Source: Takakia lepidozioides
Lineage: Eukaryota > Streptophyta > Takakiopsida > Takakiales > Takakiaceae
NCBI GenBank assembly: GCA_030704615.1
Contig: CM060732.1
Span: forward strand, 32,345,053 to 32,409,052
Length of the DNA stretch: 64,000 bases
Reading direction: 5' to 3'
The notes under the pieces were generated by a model. The model searched no databases. It had not been told where the DNA came from and saw only the letters and a program-made list of their open reading frames with translations. Shown in pieces: positions 9,631-22,043 of the stretch. Every line of letters starts with the position of its first letter. The first letter of the stretch is position 1. The position numbers were made by a program, and so were the translations under genes.

Positions 9631-9748
9631 TTCGAAAGTGGTTGGGGGCTCAATCCACTATGATTGGTGTCTTGGAGGTATCCACCTTCTTGCCAAAAGG
9701 CATAATTTACGATGCCTTGAGGAGGCGTCATACTTTATTTTACTTCAC
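9631..9748 (+). mobile_element. SINE fragment, family A copy 3
   Basis: It begins within the tRNA-like head: a B-box-like GGGCTCAATCC is at 9646-9656. It continues with the family body and ends GGAGGCGTCATACTTTATTTTACTTCAC. The 3' part is nearly the same as the copy at 9139-9232, which defines the family end. Confidence 0.65.
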
Positions 9749-10740
9749 TACATATATGTGTGTGCGTGTGTTTTTTTTTAAAAAAAACGACCATAGGTCC
9801 ATTAGTCATTATAATTCATTTCCGCATCCAATATGACTATTCAAGAAAAATATACAATAATATAAATATAAATATAAATTAGAAATGGTCGAAATGTTTT
9901 TTTGCTTCACGTTTCTTTTTCTGTTATTGTATCTATGTTTTATCTTTTTTGCTTTCACGTTTAGCATAGACGACCATATGGTCCATGGTCCATAAGTTAT
10001 CGTAACTTAGTTTCGTAATTCTGAAGAAAGAGAGAGAGAGAACTACATATATGTGTCTTACCACTTTTTATTCATGAATAAGGATACGATGGGTGCAATT
10101 GCCAGATATTTCTCTAAATGTGAACAATATATCACATTACAACTAGATCCCTAGGGTTTATATAAAAACTTCACCATTTATACCGTTTCAGTACACACAG
10201 CTACCAATTAAGGGGGTTCTATCATGTGAGCACAACGTGTACACGCTCGCCAGAGCGCAATCCACGGTCATGGGAGTTTTATGTTTTTAAACCTCGGTCA
10301 TAGGAATTATATGTTTTCAAAACGAAATAAAACATAAGCGGGTATAGAGGACCGGTGCATTTGTACGAGGAGAAACCGTGGGTAATGTAGCCAAAAAACC
10401 TAAACTTGTAGTGATGGCAGTGAATTTCACAATGAGAAATACTTGGTGATATGGGCACAAACTAAGCAAGCCGTGGATTTTGCATTGAGAAATCCCATCA
10501 CCCAAAAATCCTACATCCAAACGGATGGGGCTTGAAAAGTGACTTATTCATCCTTTTAGCCACAATGTGATTGCTTCTCAGGCGGAATTTCATAGTGCGA
10601 AACTATCCACGGGAGTAGTTTTTTTTTTTTTTTTTTTTTTCTTCTGGGTAAGCAAGTAGCTTTATGTGTTAGTTTCGCATAATTAACAAATTTCGTCAAT
10701 TTCATTTCGCTGTGGAAGCTTCCCGGAAATTTCCCGGGAA
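9749..10740. other. AT-rich intergenic stretch without recognisable gene
   Basis: It contains a T/A homopolymer patch near 9770-9786, a GA repeat at about 10028-10042 and a T22 run near 10619-10640. No coding signal is seen on either strand. Confidence 0.6.
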
Positions 10741-10759
10741 TTCAGGGAATATGCCCTTG

Positions 10760-11825
10760 TGCTCACCGGAGCATGCTCACGTCCCTTGTCCCTTCCCCGC
10801 TCGTCGGGTCCCTGCAGGGGGGGGGGCCACCTGACGTCCGGACGGGACGGACGGCAAGCGCCGTACGAACCTGCCTAGAGTCCGGTAGAGGTGTGGTGGC
10901 CCCTTGCGTGCCTCCCTCTCGTCCTTCCCCTCTCGAGGTTTTGGTGCCCGTTCCTTTCTCGCTGCAGCGCTGCTGCCTTTCGTGTTCCCCTACAAGAAGG
11001 CTGAAGTTATCTCGGAAGCTAGTTACAGCAGCGGCGGCTATTCATAGAAACTGGTTTCTGTTGGATAGACGGGTGAAGTGCTTTCGAAGAGAGATAGGTC
11101 TTGGAAAAGAGGCTGTTCTGAGGGGTTGCGGCTATTTGAAGAAGTTGTAAGATTGTGTATCACAGTGTTGCCTATCGCTGCCGTGATCAAAGGGTGAAAC
11201 TGTTACCAGGATAGTATTGGGAGGAGAAGCTGTCTTTGTGTTTCTGCTTGAAGGGAGCAGCCATGCTTCAGGCGAGTTTACTGACTTTCTCTCTCTAGTA
11301 CTCTGAAGCGGGATTTTGAGGGCCGGAGAGTGATGATTCTGTCTTCAGTGTCTGTATGTTAGCCCTAAGAGAAAGGCGGCGGGACAAATATCTCAGGAAC
11401 ATGATTGCAGTGAAAATGAGGAGACGGACAGAGGGTTTACAGCATCCTGTTTTGTTATTACGGATTTTTCGTTTCATTCACACCGAATGGGCATGGAAGT
11501 TACTTGGTCATATGCTTGGAGTAGTCGAGGATTTTCTTTGTAGGCCTGTTGCACTGTGACCTTGCCATTGAAGATTACCTGATTCGTGGCAGATCGTACC
11601 GCAAACTTGCTGCGTATGTTATCTGCTGGTTTATTTGTGTTTTGCTCTGGATTAATGGGGCAACTGATGTGTGTGTCCTGTTTCCCTGTCAGTATCTTAC
11701 TCTCCTCAGATTCCTTCTTGTACTCCAAGAAGGAAGGTCAAGCGCCTTGCTCGTACTTCTATTTCCCACAGACAGAAAACGGTGTGTATGTGTGTTAATG
11801 GTGTGTATGTCCTGCATGTGACCAG
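10760..11825 (+). promoter_or_regulatory. Probable promoter/5' leader of the zinc finger gene (GC-rich, CpG-dense)
   Basis: Base composition changes sharply at about 10760 to GC-rich with many CpG, in contrast to the AT-rich sequence before it. This region directly precedes the first recognisable coding exon (11826). The initiator ATG is not identified. The first few codons probably lie on an upstream exon in this interval, and the rest would be 5' UTR and intron. Confidence 0.4.
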
Positions 11826-14783
11826 ACGGACTTTCGGGGGGCAACAGGTCCGAAACGTGCACGCACAGATGGTAAGTTAGAGAGCATAGTACTGTAGCAT
11901 GCGGATTCCCTGAAGTTTGTGTGATTGAAGGGGAACCTTTGTAGCTCTTCTGTAGTAAAATCTGATGTCATACTCTATGGTGAGCTTCTGTAACCTTCTT
12001 TCAGGTTTCTTTGTTTTGACAAACTTGTCATTTGTTGCAGGTGTCCGTGGTGAAGGCGACTGGGCATGTCCACAGTGTGGGAATGTGAACTTCGCATTTA
12101 GAACTACCTGCAACATGCGCAAATGCGCAACACCCAAGCCATCTGAGTCTGTTCAGGTGAAGAGTTCGACACGAAATCTTTTGGTCTCTGCATTATGGAG
12201 TCCTTGTACTTTCCTGACAGCAGTGTATGGTTGCTATGCTGTTGAGGTTTAGAGTGTAGACTCTGGTGAAGAACTGCATGGATGAAGGATGACAAGGTTG
12301 GTGGGTTCTCTGCCGTACAGAGAGCTGTTGGAGGGCCCATGGTTCCATCAATGTATGAGCAGGTGCCTGCGCCCATGTACATGGGAGGCCCAGGTGCGCC
12401 AGCACCTATGTCATTGGGTCTGCCCTCAACCTACGGGGCACCCATGGCGATTCCACCTCCAGCAGCAGTCACTGTGCCCTATGATTATGGTGTGTCCATA
12501 AACAATGTTGCAGCCTACAATCCAATCCCCAGGCCTTCATCTTATGCTCCTCCAGGGCCCGTCCTCACCGGAGGTGATTTTCTGCCTTACGGCCTGTGAA
12601 CCACTTAGGCTTAGACGGACAGTTGTTGTGTTTGATCTCTGTGTACTTGTTATGTTCTAGTGCCTGCCTGTTCAAGATCCAGAAGGTATTTAGGGTGTAT
12701 TACTATACTCTAAATCTTCAGTAAACATTTTCCACTTCTATTTGTAGCTCTTCGAACAAGTTGGCATTAGGTAGGGATGTTAGTATAACAGGGAGAAGTT
12801 TGGATGCAGGTCCTAGCTACAATACTGCACCTGTACTGGATGGATATGGAATGAACATGAATATGAGTCTAGGTCCTCCGGTATGTCTCTTACTCCCTTA
12901 GGAGCTTGTTCTGATTGGTACTCCATAGCTGCAAACTTATCTTCTACTCATGAGCTCCAGCCTGCGGCTCTTTATCTTCAATTATTTTGCAGCTTGGTCA
13001 TGGGGTTGAAGCTTCAGAAATGTGTGTATATCTAATCCAGTGTTTCCAGATGCTTATGGAGCATGATTATCTGCAGATGCCTGTGCCTAGAGCACCCGGA
13101 AATTATGGAGATGAAAATGGCTCTAGGAAGCGAAGAGGAGGTATGTGTAATTTGTTTTCCCTAAGCATTTTTTTTTTCTTATAGTTGCCGAGCCTTGAGC
13201 AGTGAGCCTTTTAAGTATTTGAGGTTATCCTTGAGGTGGTGTCCAGGTTGGTTACAATCACAAATTTGCTGTTATCACAAGTGGTTGTCAGCAACAGAAT
13301 CTGAATGTAAGGCCACTGTCATGTATACAGGTCCAGATGGTTTCTCAGAGGGTGACTGGGTGTGTCCCAAGTGTGGAAACACCAACTTTGCCTTTCGCAC
13401 TACCTGCAATATGCGCAAATGTGGTGCTGGGAAGCCCACTGAAACAGTGAGTTTTCTTACGACTGTTCACATGCAAGTTATGGATGAGCAGCTAGTAGTA
13501 AATATATCCCTCCATTCTCTTACATTGACTCCCTTTTCCATCTTCTGGTCGATTGATTCTAGGACCTGAACGAAGAGGTAGCCGATGAAATGTTTGTTTG
13601 GTGGCAAGGAAATGTGTTTTTTGTATTGTCTTATCTTAATTGTAGATCTTGTAGTATCTCATCATCAACATTTTCTCGTTTTATGTATGAGGGATCCTAG
13701 TGATTGGTGTTCATAGCTTGAGGTGATTGTACATTCAGGCGCGTTATGGAAATGGTCCACCATCAAGAGCTCCTCCAGTTTCTCGTGAGTGTTTGTCTCA
13801 GTATCTTTTACTCATTGGACACGGCAACTTCTGTAAGAAAATGAATGAGTAAAGTTCAATTGAAGCTAATTGTCATGAATTACTGTCACTCTCCCTTGTA
13901 TCGGAGCCATTATAGCTCTCGCATGTTCACTGTTATGCTAAGGCCAGCCATAGCTCCAGGTAAGAAGTCTTTGTGCCCGGATAGTCCTGTGGGTTTCTGA
14001 TAAACTGCCAGAACGAGAGTTGAACATATCCAAATTGTACAATAGCTCGGTGAGTTGGGACATCATTGCGGTGTTTTAGGTAGGTTCAGAGACTGAAGTT
14101 TGATGTAGCACTTGCTGTTACTCATTAGCAGAGAATTGTCATTTGATAGGCAAGCCTGGTGGACTTGCAGAGGTCCCTCCTCCAGATGGCAGTTGGACAT
14201 GCGAAGCATGTGGGAATGTCAACTACCCATTCCGTACAAAGTGTAATCGTAGGAATTGTGGGGCTGATAAGCCAACTGAGACGAAGCCCAGCACCATATC
14301 CACCTCTCCTCCACCATCTTCTGATCAGGTTTGTGGTCAAGTCTGTTGCTGTAAGTTGCTTCAGGTAAATCTTGCGAGTGTCTGTACAAACTTCCTTGTT
14401 GAATATCAGATGTTTGCTTCAACTGTTTGTTTGTGATTTTCTGTCCTTTGAAAGTCCTGCACCTTTCCACTCTGACACTTGTTCTGGTACATTCTCAATT
14501 TCCTCCCCGACTTGATGTCTCAAGTAGCTTTTCATTTTCTTTGATTTTTGTTTGGAGAAAGTAGGAAAAAAAAGAGTCTACAAAGAAGCAGTCACTGGGT
14601 CTTCCATGCACACTCTCATGGTTGGGGACTTATTCACTCAGCTGTGATGTGTGTGCACGATGATGGTGTGGTCAGAAGTACTCTTACATGTCTCATTGCT
14701 TGTCCAAACGTGCACATGACACAATGTGTGAGAAAGAAAGGGCAAAGTTATTGATTGTGTTCCGTCTGGCACTGTTCCAGTGA
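11826..14783 (+). CDS. Triple RanBP2-type zinc finger protein (At1g67325-like), multi-exon, 5' start not resolved
   Basis: Exons by splice signs and phase: 11826-11871 ('GPKRARTD'), 12041-12156, 12321-12573, 12810-12880, 12993-13140, 13331-13446, 13739-13784, a 12-nt micro-exon 13948-13959, and 14150-14328. A stop TGA at 14781 may follow directly after the last acceptor. Phases agree across every junction. Three RanBP2/NZF fingers of form W-x-C-x2-C-G-N-x-N-x6-C-N-x3-C are present: 'DWACPQCGNVNFAFRTTCN' (12058 on), 'DWVCPKCGNTNFAFRTTCN' (13354 on) and 'SWTCEACGNVNYPFRTKCN' (14189 on). Between fingers 1 and 2 is a Gly/Pro/Met/Tyr-rich linker. The finger order, the KRARTD start and the short C-terminus after finger 3 match my memory of Arabidopsis At1g67325. 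This finger class binds single-stranded RNA (GGU-type) or ubiquitin, so nuclear RNA binding is likely. An alternative donor exists at 14365. The N-terminal codons before 11826 are missing. Confidence 0.85.
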
Positions 14784-17035
14784 GTGCCGTGTGTCGTCTC
14801 GTCGCAATGTGAGGGTGGATCCGAGGTCCAGAGTACATTGTGGTCGCGGTTGGCGTAACCTCCCTCGGTCAAGGTGTTGGTGTCAGGAGTCAGTCGAGGG
14901 CCGTCTTCGTCCATGTTCATTCATTCGTTTGTACCTCCCGATCAAATCTGATTGGCAGGCAGCAGGGTCAACCATGCCTGGTTTTTTATCTTAGTGGATG
15001 GATATATGGGCTCATCTGTCTTTCCTGGGCGCACTCTGTAGATCGGTTGTTGTCACGTACGTCTCAAATGTCTTCGTCAGCAGAGTGCAAGCCTCAGTAG
15101 CAGTGTGGTTGGGATTCTCAGTAGCGAGTGACACGAAGTTAGGAAAGTGTGCCAGGGAGGCATTTCACCAATTTTTACGGGATTTTGTGACTATGGTGGG
15201 AGGGCTGGCCTTTTTGGAGATCTGAATGCAGTCTAGCGCTCTTCTTCTCTTGATTCTAGCAATACATCCCATTCTGCACATTATGTAGTGCAGGTGTCAG
15301 TCTTAAGAGTCCTCAAGGGGGAAGAGTCTAGCCATCTACTCTGTTTTCAGTGATAGCTAGGCAGAGCCATTTTGAAATTCAGTTAGATGGACATGGCTGT
15401 GGGAGGGTGCATTTGTTTGTAGGTAGGGTTGTCGGCACAGTTAAGTTTTTGCATCTGAGGATTTCCATCATGCCATCCTGTCTTGAGGTCTCCTGTGAGT
15501 TTCAAGCATTTGTCACCTGGTATCCTTAAGCCTTTGTTAGCTTGTTGGAATGTACCACGCTCAAAGCAGAGGTTAGTGGTGGGTCTTTGTTGAGAAAGAA
15601 CGAGTATCTTCCATGTTGTGCCCATATTCTGAGAACCTACGTTCACATCATCAGTTCTAGTCAATCCAGCAGTTCCCTTTCTAACGGCTCTGGACACATA
15701 AATCAGGCGCTGCAGATGGACTTTTTTTTTAATATCATGCCCTAACTCAGATCTCCTTATGAATAGTAGCAATTGTCTCTCAACGGTTCTGGACACAATG
15801 GTGGGCATTTCTGTACTCACGACCCCTCCAGTGCACAGTACAGAAGTGGTTACTCTTGGGGCAAGCGTGAATAGTTCTCATGGCAGCTAGGTGGATCACA
15901 TATATAGCCATATCAAGGACCTTATACCCATAGGAACATTACTCCTTCGGCCAATCAGCAACCGGCAGACATCTAAGAATTGATGCTCATCTGCATCTTG
16001 CTCGAACTCCCTCCACCTGGTTTTGTCTACACTGCTATCATCCAGCTGGGCTTTGCTACCTGAAAGCCTTCCAACCTAATCATTGGCAGCATTACTGGCT
16101 GGCTCTGCGAATGTCCAAAAAAGCAATGATGCAAGAATGTCAGAGCTGGTGTGTACAGACAATTGTCTAGCCTTCCACACGCAAGGTAATGTGTCCCTGC
16201 CCTCCTTGAAGCACGCTAAGGTTTTCCATTGTGAACTAGATTACATGTAGGATGAATTGATGGTGTGGTTGACAGCTTGGAGAGGGGTATCATTAATCTA
16301 TGCATGTATCCTCAGCCCATCTTCTTTTCCCTCCTCTCTGTGGTGTCGGTTGGGTGGTTATGTGATAGTCTGTCTTGGTATGGATTGTCGGGGACCTCAG
16401 GATGACAGCTTTTGGCTTGTTTTGAGGTGAATGCACAGTTCTGGGGTTGTGAGCCCTTCTGAAAAGGTCTCATAATTTTATTACCATGCTGACATACACA
16501 TCCACTAAGCAAAGAGAGTTATATCATCTTTAATAGCCAGTCCTTTATATATTATATGTACGCAGTCAATTGCGTGGGGTAAGGAAGATGGAGATACAAA
16601 TCAGTTCCAAAGGCCAATTAAGAAACACCCCAGGGAAGGTTTCCTTCAACAGTTACTAGTTTTCTACAGACTACAGAATTGTGAAGTTACAACACCAAAC
16701 ACTACAGCTGGGTATTCCAGGTGTCAGGATGAACAATGAAGTAAAAAACTAGTTGGACCAACAGCTTCTGATCATTTTTCTTATGTCAATTTAGCTCTTA
16801 AGGGGGTGAATCTGAGTACTGTAATTTCTGCATGGACGAAATCCCCTCTCCCCTCTCCTGCGTGATTTGCTGAAGTCCTCCTGATTGTACCCTGTACATG
16901 ACGGTTGGGAAGGATATAACTGTTAGCACATGTAAGGTTGATTCCAGATCAGTCTTGAGAGCTGTCTTTCCTGGAAAGATCATCTCTATCTCAGCAAGTA
17001 AATGGTGAGCATGTAACGGAGAAATTGTACCAACA
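14784..17035. other. 3' UTR and intergenic sequence, no further gene recognised
   Basis: Only short open frames without similarity are visible on either strand. The left part is probably 3' UTR of the zinc finger gene. A T9 run is at about 15722. Confidence 0.5.
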
Positions 17036-17300
17036 GTCAGTACCTCAGTCGGTAAAGTGCACTGACCCTGGGGTCAAATCCTGCTACTTGACGGGTGTGG
17101 TATGCTCTTCTCCCCCTTCCCTGCGCGCAGTGTTGCATCTGAAAGCCTTACTTCTCCCCCTTCCCTGCTCGCAGTGTTGCATCAGAAAGCCTTACGGCCG
17201 AGGTCACTGAGAGGTTATTTTCTCCTCTCTCTATTAAAGGCCTGATTTGTGAGCTGACGCTCCCAGGTGTTTCCCTTTTTAAAAAATTAAAAAAAAAATC
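17036..17300 (+). mobile_element. tRNA-derived SINE, family B, with internal duplication and A-rich tail
   Basis: An A-box-like CTCAGTCGGTAAAGTGC is at 17044-17060 and a B-box-like GGGTCAAATCC at 17071-17081. The body contains a 44-bp unit (about 17107-17150) repeated directly at about 17151-17194 with few changes. The element ends in an A-rich tail (17280-17299). The head resembles a tRNA gene but lacks a credible acceptor stem, so it is not annotated as a tRNA. Confidence 0.7.
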
Positions 17301-20300
17301 TTACTCTATCTTAAGTCCTATGTACGACCAGCATATATGAAATAATACTTGCACTGTCTTGCTGTTTACAACAAATTCTTCGAATGCACTCAACCATCCG
17401 ACTACTTTGTCCTGTAAAACCGTTACGTTTAAAATTTAATGTCATCATGGTGCTGAGGATGTATATCTGCACTGAAGGCTTTTGAAATCCTCTGAAGTAT
17501 CAACAAAATTTATACAACCTACCTCACCTAACATTGGGCCAACATGAGTAGGGAGTCTGCAAGCGAGCATTTCAACACGTGTGGGAACCTGATTTGTGGG
17601 TCTGGAGCTCCATCCTCTGGGCTGCTTTGGGGCTACAATGGAAATGGCAAATGATCCAACAATACTAGAAATTTGTGACACCACTTCGGCTGACTACTCC
17701 GGAAGCAAAAAACATAGAAACCGAAAAGCTCTGGACGCTTTGTTGCATAGATCATACCGGGTTGGTAGCTTTTTTAGGTATAAAGAGAAGTAGAAAAAAT
17801 AACCACCCAGGGCTGTGAAGGTACAGTACTGCGGGAATTCCAAGACTACTGTCAACAATGCAGGCTCCATGACTTGTTATAGGTATGTAGATCATCAAAA
17901 GCATTTTCTGGCAGTGTCCACCCCAAGGATTATCAATAGCATCTGCACTAACTACTCGACATAGCAGCCAAGCCAATACCAATTGCGGCTGGCTTGCACA
18001 ATGTGGTAGTCAAGATTCTTGAAATCATACTCCCATTGACATTGACGCACCTGTTTATGGATTGCATTGGGGCAACCATTCCATGCAAATCAGGAAGGCA
18101 AGGCAAAGGTTCACAGGCAAGCCGCAGTCATAGATCATTGTTTTGGGGGAAGGGAATACGAGGGATAATGTTGATGCTGACGATGGGACCTAGAGTTATC
18201 CTCCCACCATACCTGGAAATGTGTGGGGCACAAAAGACTTCCGCAAACACCTTAGCTGTGGACTCTGAAATGGTCCCTGTAGGATCATGCCACCTCGGAA
18301 GCAGGGGCAAGGCAGGGTGATGTGCAACAGTGGGCCTTGCAGGTGTTGGCAAGTTGGTTTTTCCTCTAAATTTTAAGAAAATAATGATAATAATTTAACA
18401 AAATTGTCAACTAACTTGTTATAGTTTTGAATGGAAATTCAATAGGTAGATTGTTCAAACATGGATAAAAGTTCTTAGATTACATTTTTTTTTTGTCTGA
18501 AATAGGACAAATGAAATGTTTTCCTAGAGTGTGGATACAAAAATCTTATATGCATCCAAAATCTTATTGTGTATATATACATTCACTGCCCTTGTAGAGT
18601 GTATATGGAATAGCACCCCTCTTGATATCGCCATTTTCAATTGAAATTGCATTTGAATGCCTCTTATCTCTTTTTAATATTCTCTTAAGAGGAAAAAACT
18701 GATCAAATGCTCTTGTGAGGTTCCATGGGCACTCCCAATCCCCACCCCCCAAGCAACCGCCCCAAGGAGGGAATCGCCCCTTAAAAATGGAAAAGGGTGC
18801 TTCTATGGAGACCTTTCCATTTAGCCCCCTAAAATCTGGCACCACTTACCATGTGGCCCCAGACATAATAAACAATAAGTTTTAGATGAAGTTGTCAAAA
18901 TACATTCCCTTTCCTAAAATCTAACTTTTTTTGGATGAAAATCAATAGTATTCTCTAAGGATGTGACCCCGCAATAGAAAAAGACAAGCATGTCCCTTAG
19001 GGCGCCCCAAAACTCGAAGGCCCTTTGTGAAGGGATGTCATTTTTTTCCCCTTAGCAAGGGTGGTTCCGTGGGGCGACCGTGACAGAATATTCTATCTAA
19101 GCCAGTAGCTGAGTCTCTTTAATCCTGGGGGTTAGGGACGCTTGGCTGCCCATGGAACCTGGCGCTTAGATCAACTCGTATTAAAATTTAGTATTCTTAG
19201 AGGAGAAATCAACTTTTATATTCACAGATGTATGTTGGATGTCATCCAGGTCCATGTTTGCTATGCCTGCCATAAGTTTAGCGTGAGAGAGGGGGATGGG
19301 TTTGGTTGATTTGCTCTTATAAGCTCTACATTTGGGCCGAGGGGTCATGGGATGGAGGGACACAGGGAGGTGACTTGGCTGCAGAATGTGTGAGGTTGAG
19401 GTGGTACTCTTTGGAGAAGGAAGGTGAGGAGGTGATGCTATGTGGTCCAGTGGGTTGCTAATTTTTTGTGTTGGTCTATGGAGGGGAGGGTGCGGTATGT
19501 GGAGCAGGTCGGAGAGAGAAGGCAGTCGTGAAGGTGGCGGCGGAGGAGTCGCCATGTTAACTAAGTAACGTCTGCTTGAGGGGTGGATTAGTTTATACAG
19601 TAAAAAACATGTCTAAAACTAAAGAGTTCTTTTTTTAGCCTAGCTGATAGTTAGAAACTATAAGGACACCCCTACAGTCGACAGGAACTGCCTTTCTGTC
19701 CTCACCCCGGAATCGTGGTGTATGGGTGAGTAGCTGATGATCTGTGGAGATATTGTGACGGGAAACATATCTTGTTGTGGAGCTGTGTTGGGAGTGACGG
19801 TCTATCTGAGTTTCTGTGCGGTAAGGTGTTGTTCTTGGGTTCATTTGGAGCGTTGGAGATGGAGACGACTTATGCAGCGACTGGCTGTCTTTGATCGTTC
19901 CCTCATCAACCGTGTGAAGGTTTTTGTGCACGATCTGATAGTTTTTGGCAGGGATCAGGCTGCCCAGAAGAGGTTGGAGGCACGTTTGGGCGCTCCATTC
20001 TACATGTCTGATATATACTTCACGTCAGACCAGGCTGATGATATTCTCGCCTTTGCTGGGAGAGATGGTGTCACTTTGAGGACAGTACTGACATGAAATC
20101 GGAAGTTTGTACGGGGCACAAATTGGCACCTATATTTCAGAAGCACTTCAGCCTTCCCAAGGACTTTCAATATCAAAAGGAACACAACAGTGTTTACAAG
20201 AGCTTTTGCAAGTCCCGGAAGAAGAAGAGGTGATTCATATTGTTCATCACCTGGGGAGTCCAGCCAGGATCCATAATTGGGACTTGGGAGGCATCCCGCT

Positions 20301-21281
20301 TTCTTTGCCGCCATGATCTATGCTTGTCGGATGGAATAATGTATGAAATTAATGCAAGCTGTGATCTATGACAAGATGGTAGACTAGAGTACCACATATT
20401 GAATCTTCCACACCCTCTCTTAGAGTAACCTGGAACTAAAGGGAGTATAACTTCAATTCGGGTAACAATGGGAGGGAATGTAAAACTCCAGTCAGGTTAC
20501 ATGGAAGGGAATGTAAATCCACTGAGTGTAACTTGGTCTGGAAATTTGACTAGTCCAATTTTAAAATGGACTAAAAGAAGTTATTTAACGTTCCTAGCTA
20601 AAAACAGGAGTCTGGACTCCCGCAGGATGGCAGGGTTACATGAGGGACCAGTGTTTGTTGTACATCCAAATGGCAGCTGGCTAAAGTCTAAACCCCAACC
20701 ATATGGCCAAAGATTGTCGTGTTGCAATGAATGAAAGCATCCTAAGCTCCTAACAACATCCTCACATTGGACAAACTCCTCATCATATAATAGAAAACAT
20801 TGCTTCTTTACATACTCCGGTACACTTTCTAAAAGTCCGTTCTCATATGGGCATATCAAACAAGGTAGTAGACCTGCTTGCTCAAGAACCAATTATGCAA
20901 GAATATGGCCATGTCAAAACAGACGGTGCCATAGATAAAACTTTGGACACCTGCAAACCAATAACAAATGAACATGACCCTCTGCACAGATGACAAGAAC
21001 TGGCAACTGTATTTGTCATTGTCTCTAAAAACCGTTGCATCATGAACAGACACTCAACCATTGGTGGTCTCAATCATATGATTTTACACATTGTGAGGTT
21101 GAAAGCCATATCGAATGAAGAGGTGCTTGATGCCCCCCTAATTTGGGGTTCTGATGTGTCCTACTAGTTACAAGATTGACAATGTTTTCAAGCTGAACAT
21201 GACTTAAGTTTGAGTACTTCATTCATACCGCTGGCATCATGTGCTTTGATCTCATCTTCATTTGCATCTTTGGCATTGGGG
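17301..21281. other. Long stretch with no recognised gene
   Basis: Open frames exist at 19181-19555 (minus, 124 codons, Pro/Ser-rich, begins MATPPPPPSRLPSL) and at 19737-20096 (plus, C-terminal half hydrophobic and acidic). They lie head to head about 180 bp apart, but neither shows a family motif I know. At 20581-21073 (minus) are short broken frames, one with 'SVHDATVFRDND', faintly like Harbinger transposases but too little to call. Confidence 0.5.
19181..19555 (-). CDS. Hypothetical Pro-rich ORF (124 aa), unassigned
   Basis: It starts with ATG, then a run of six prolines. The N-terminal two thirds are rich in Pro, Ser and His, followed by a basic patch ('RAYKSKSTKPIPLSHAKL'). There is no signal peptide, membrane segment or known domain. 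The composition could equally be a chance frame in biased DNA. It could also be the N-terminal exon of a gene whose remainder I do not see. Confidence 0.2.
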   Translation of the reverse strand: MATPPPPPSRLPSLSDLLHIPHPPLHRPTQKISNPLDHIASPPHLPSPKSTTSTSHILQPSHLPVSLHPMTPRPKCRAYKSKSTKPIPLSHAKLMAGIANMDLDDIQHTSVNIKVDFSSKNTKF

Positions 21282-21956
21282 TCAGAATGTATATATATTG
21301 GGGTTAGAATCTGCAGCAGAATGTGCAAGTTTTGAATCAGGTATCATACCGACGGCGTCAGATTCCACAGGATCTTCCAATTGGCCTTGAGCCAGTAATT
21401 CTGCCTCCTTGTCAGCCATGGCGGAAATGGGGCACTCATTAGCGTTGTTGTTTGTGTGTAATCTGTAGAAACACTCTGGCCATGGGTTGGTGTAGAAAGA
21501 TTCAGGTGAGACGTGCTTATGAGGCCCACCGAACTGGGTGCCCTGCATGACTTCCCGCACTTTTTCTTCAAAGTTATCATGCAATACCAACCCCTTCTCC
21601 TTGGCCATAAAAAGAGGGGCGAGGGCCTTTCTGTTTGGTCGGAGCGTTGTGCGAAAGCCGTAGTAGAGGCGATGTCCCAGTAAGTTGTTGGCAAAGTTGC
21701 TTGGCCCATCATAAGTTGGCATAAAGATGTCGGAAAGCAAACACACCATGTAGTCAACTGCTGGGCCAAGTAAACCCCTGCCTTCTGCGGTAACATTCCT
21801 CAGCTCCTTTGAAGCGGCTATCGACATGTGGTTCTCAAGATGAGGGAAGAGGGCTCGCAGTGGCTGCAGGAAACGTTCACCTCCAAAGATTTCCCCAGAG
21901 GCAAGGTAAATTCGTGTTGAGTTGTCAAAGCCCAATGCCCGCAGAATCAGCCCGAC
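21282..21956 (-). CDS. GDP-fucose O-fucosyltransferase family, C-terminal exon
   Basis: An intron acceptor (TTGTGTTGCAG) at 21957 opens a 224-codon exon that ends TGA at 21282. It encodes the C-terminal half of the plant O-FucT family: 'GFDNSTRIYLASGEIFGG', 'LFPHLENH', 'LGPAVDYMVCLLSDIFMPTY', 'GPSNFANNLLGHRLYYGFRT' and 'FYTNPWPECF'. These proteins are Golgi type II glycosyltransferases using GDP-fucose. The N-terminal exons of the same family, without overlap, lie 20 kb away at 42275-43457 on the same strand, so this is probably the same gene. The exon expected just upstream (with the Gly-rich turn and the CPLTPEE-type segment) was not found; a LINE starts at about 22044 instead. Confidence 0.85.
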   Translation of the reverse strand, partial: VGLILRALGFDNSTRIYLASGEIFGGERFLQPLRALFPHLENHMSIAASKELRNVTAEGRGLLGPAVDYMVCLLSDIFMPTYDGPSNFANNLLGHRLYYGFRTTLRPNRKALAPLFMAKEKGLVLHDNFEEKVREVMQGTQFGGPHKHVSPESFYTNPWPECFYRLHTNNNANECPISAMADKEAELLAQGQLEDPVESDAVGMIPDSKLAHSAADSNPNIYTF

Positions 21957-22043
21957 CTGCAACACAAAGTTCCCATTCATTCTGTTGCAAGATAGGAATG
22001 TGAACTGAAGATGACTTACTTTAATAAAACAACCCTCTAGTGT

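Noticed and set aside
10773-11150. 125-codon plus-strand open frame in the GC-rich region
   Set aside because: It lies in the presumed 5' leader of the zinc finger gene, with no family motif and composition explained by high GC.
17041-17110. tRNA gene
   Set aside because: A- and B-box matches are present, but no acceptor stem pairs and an A-rich tail with SINE-like body follows.
18564-18845. 93-codon minus-strand frame
   Set aside because: No recognisable domain or gene context; it looks like a chance frame in repetitive intergenic DNA.
20856-21073. Harbinger-like transposase (SVHDATVFRDND)
   Set aside because: Only one short motif resembles the family, and no other catalytic block is visible nearby.
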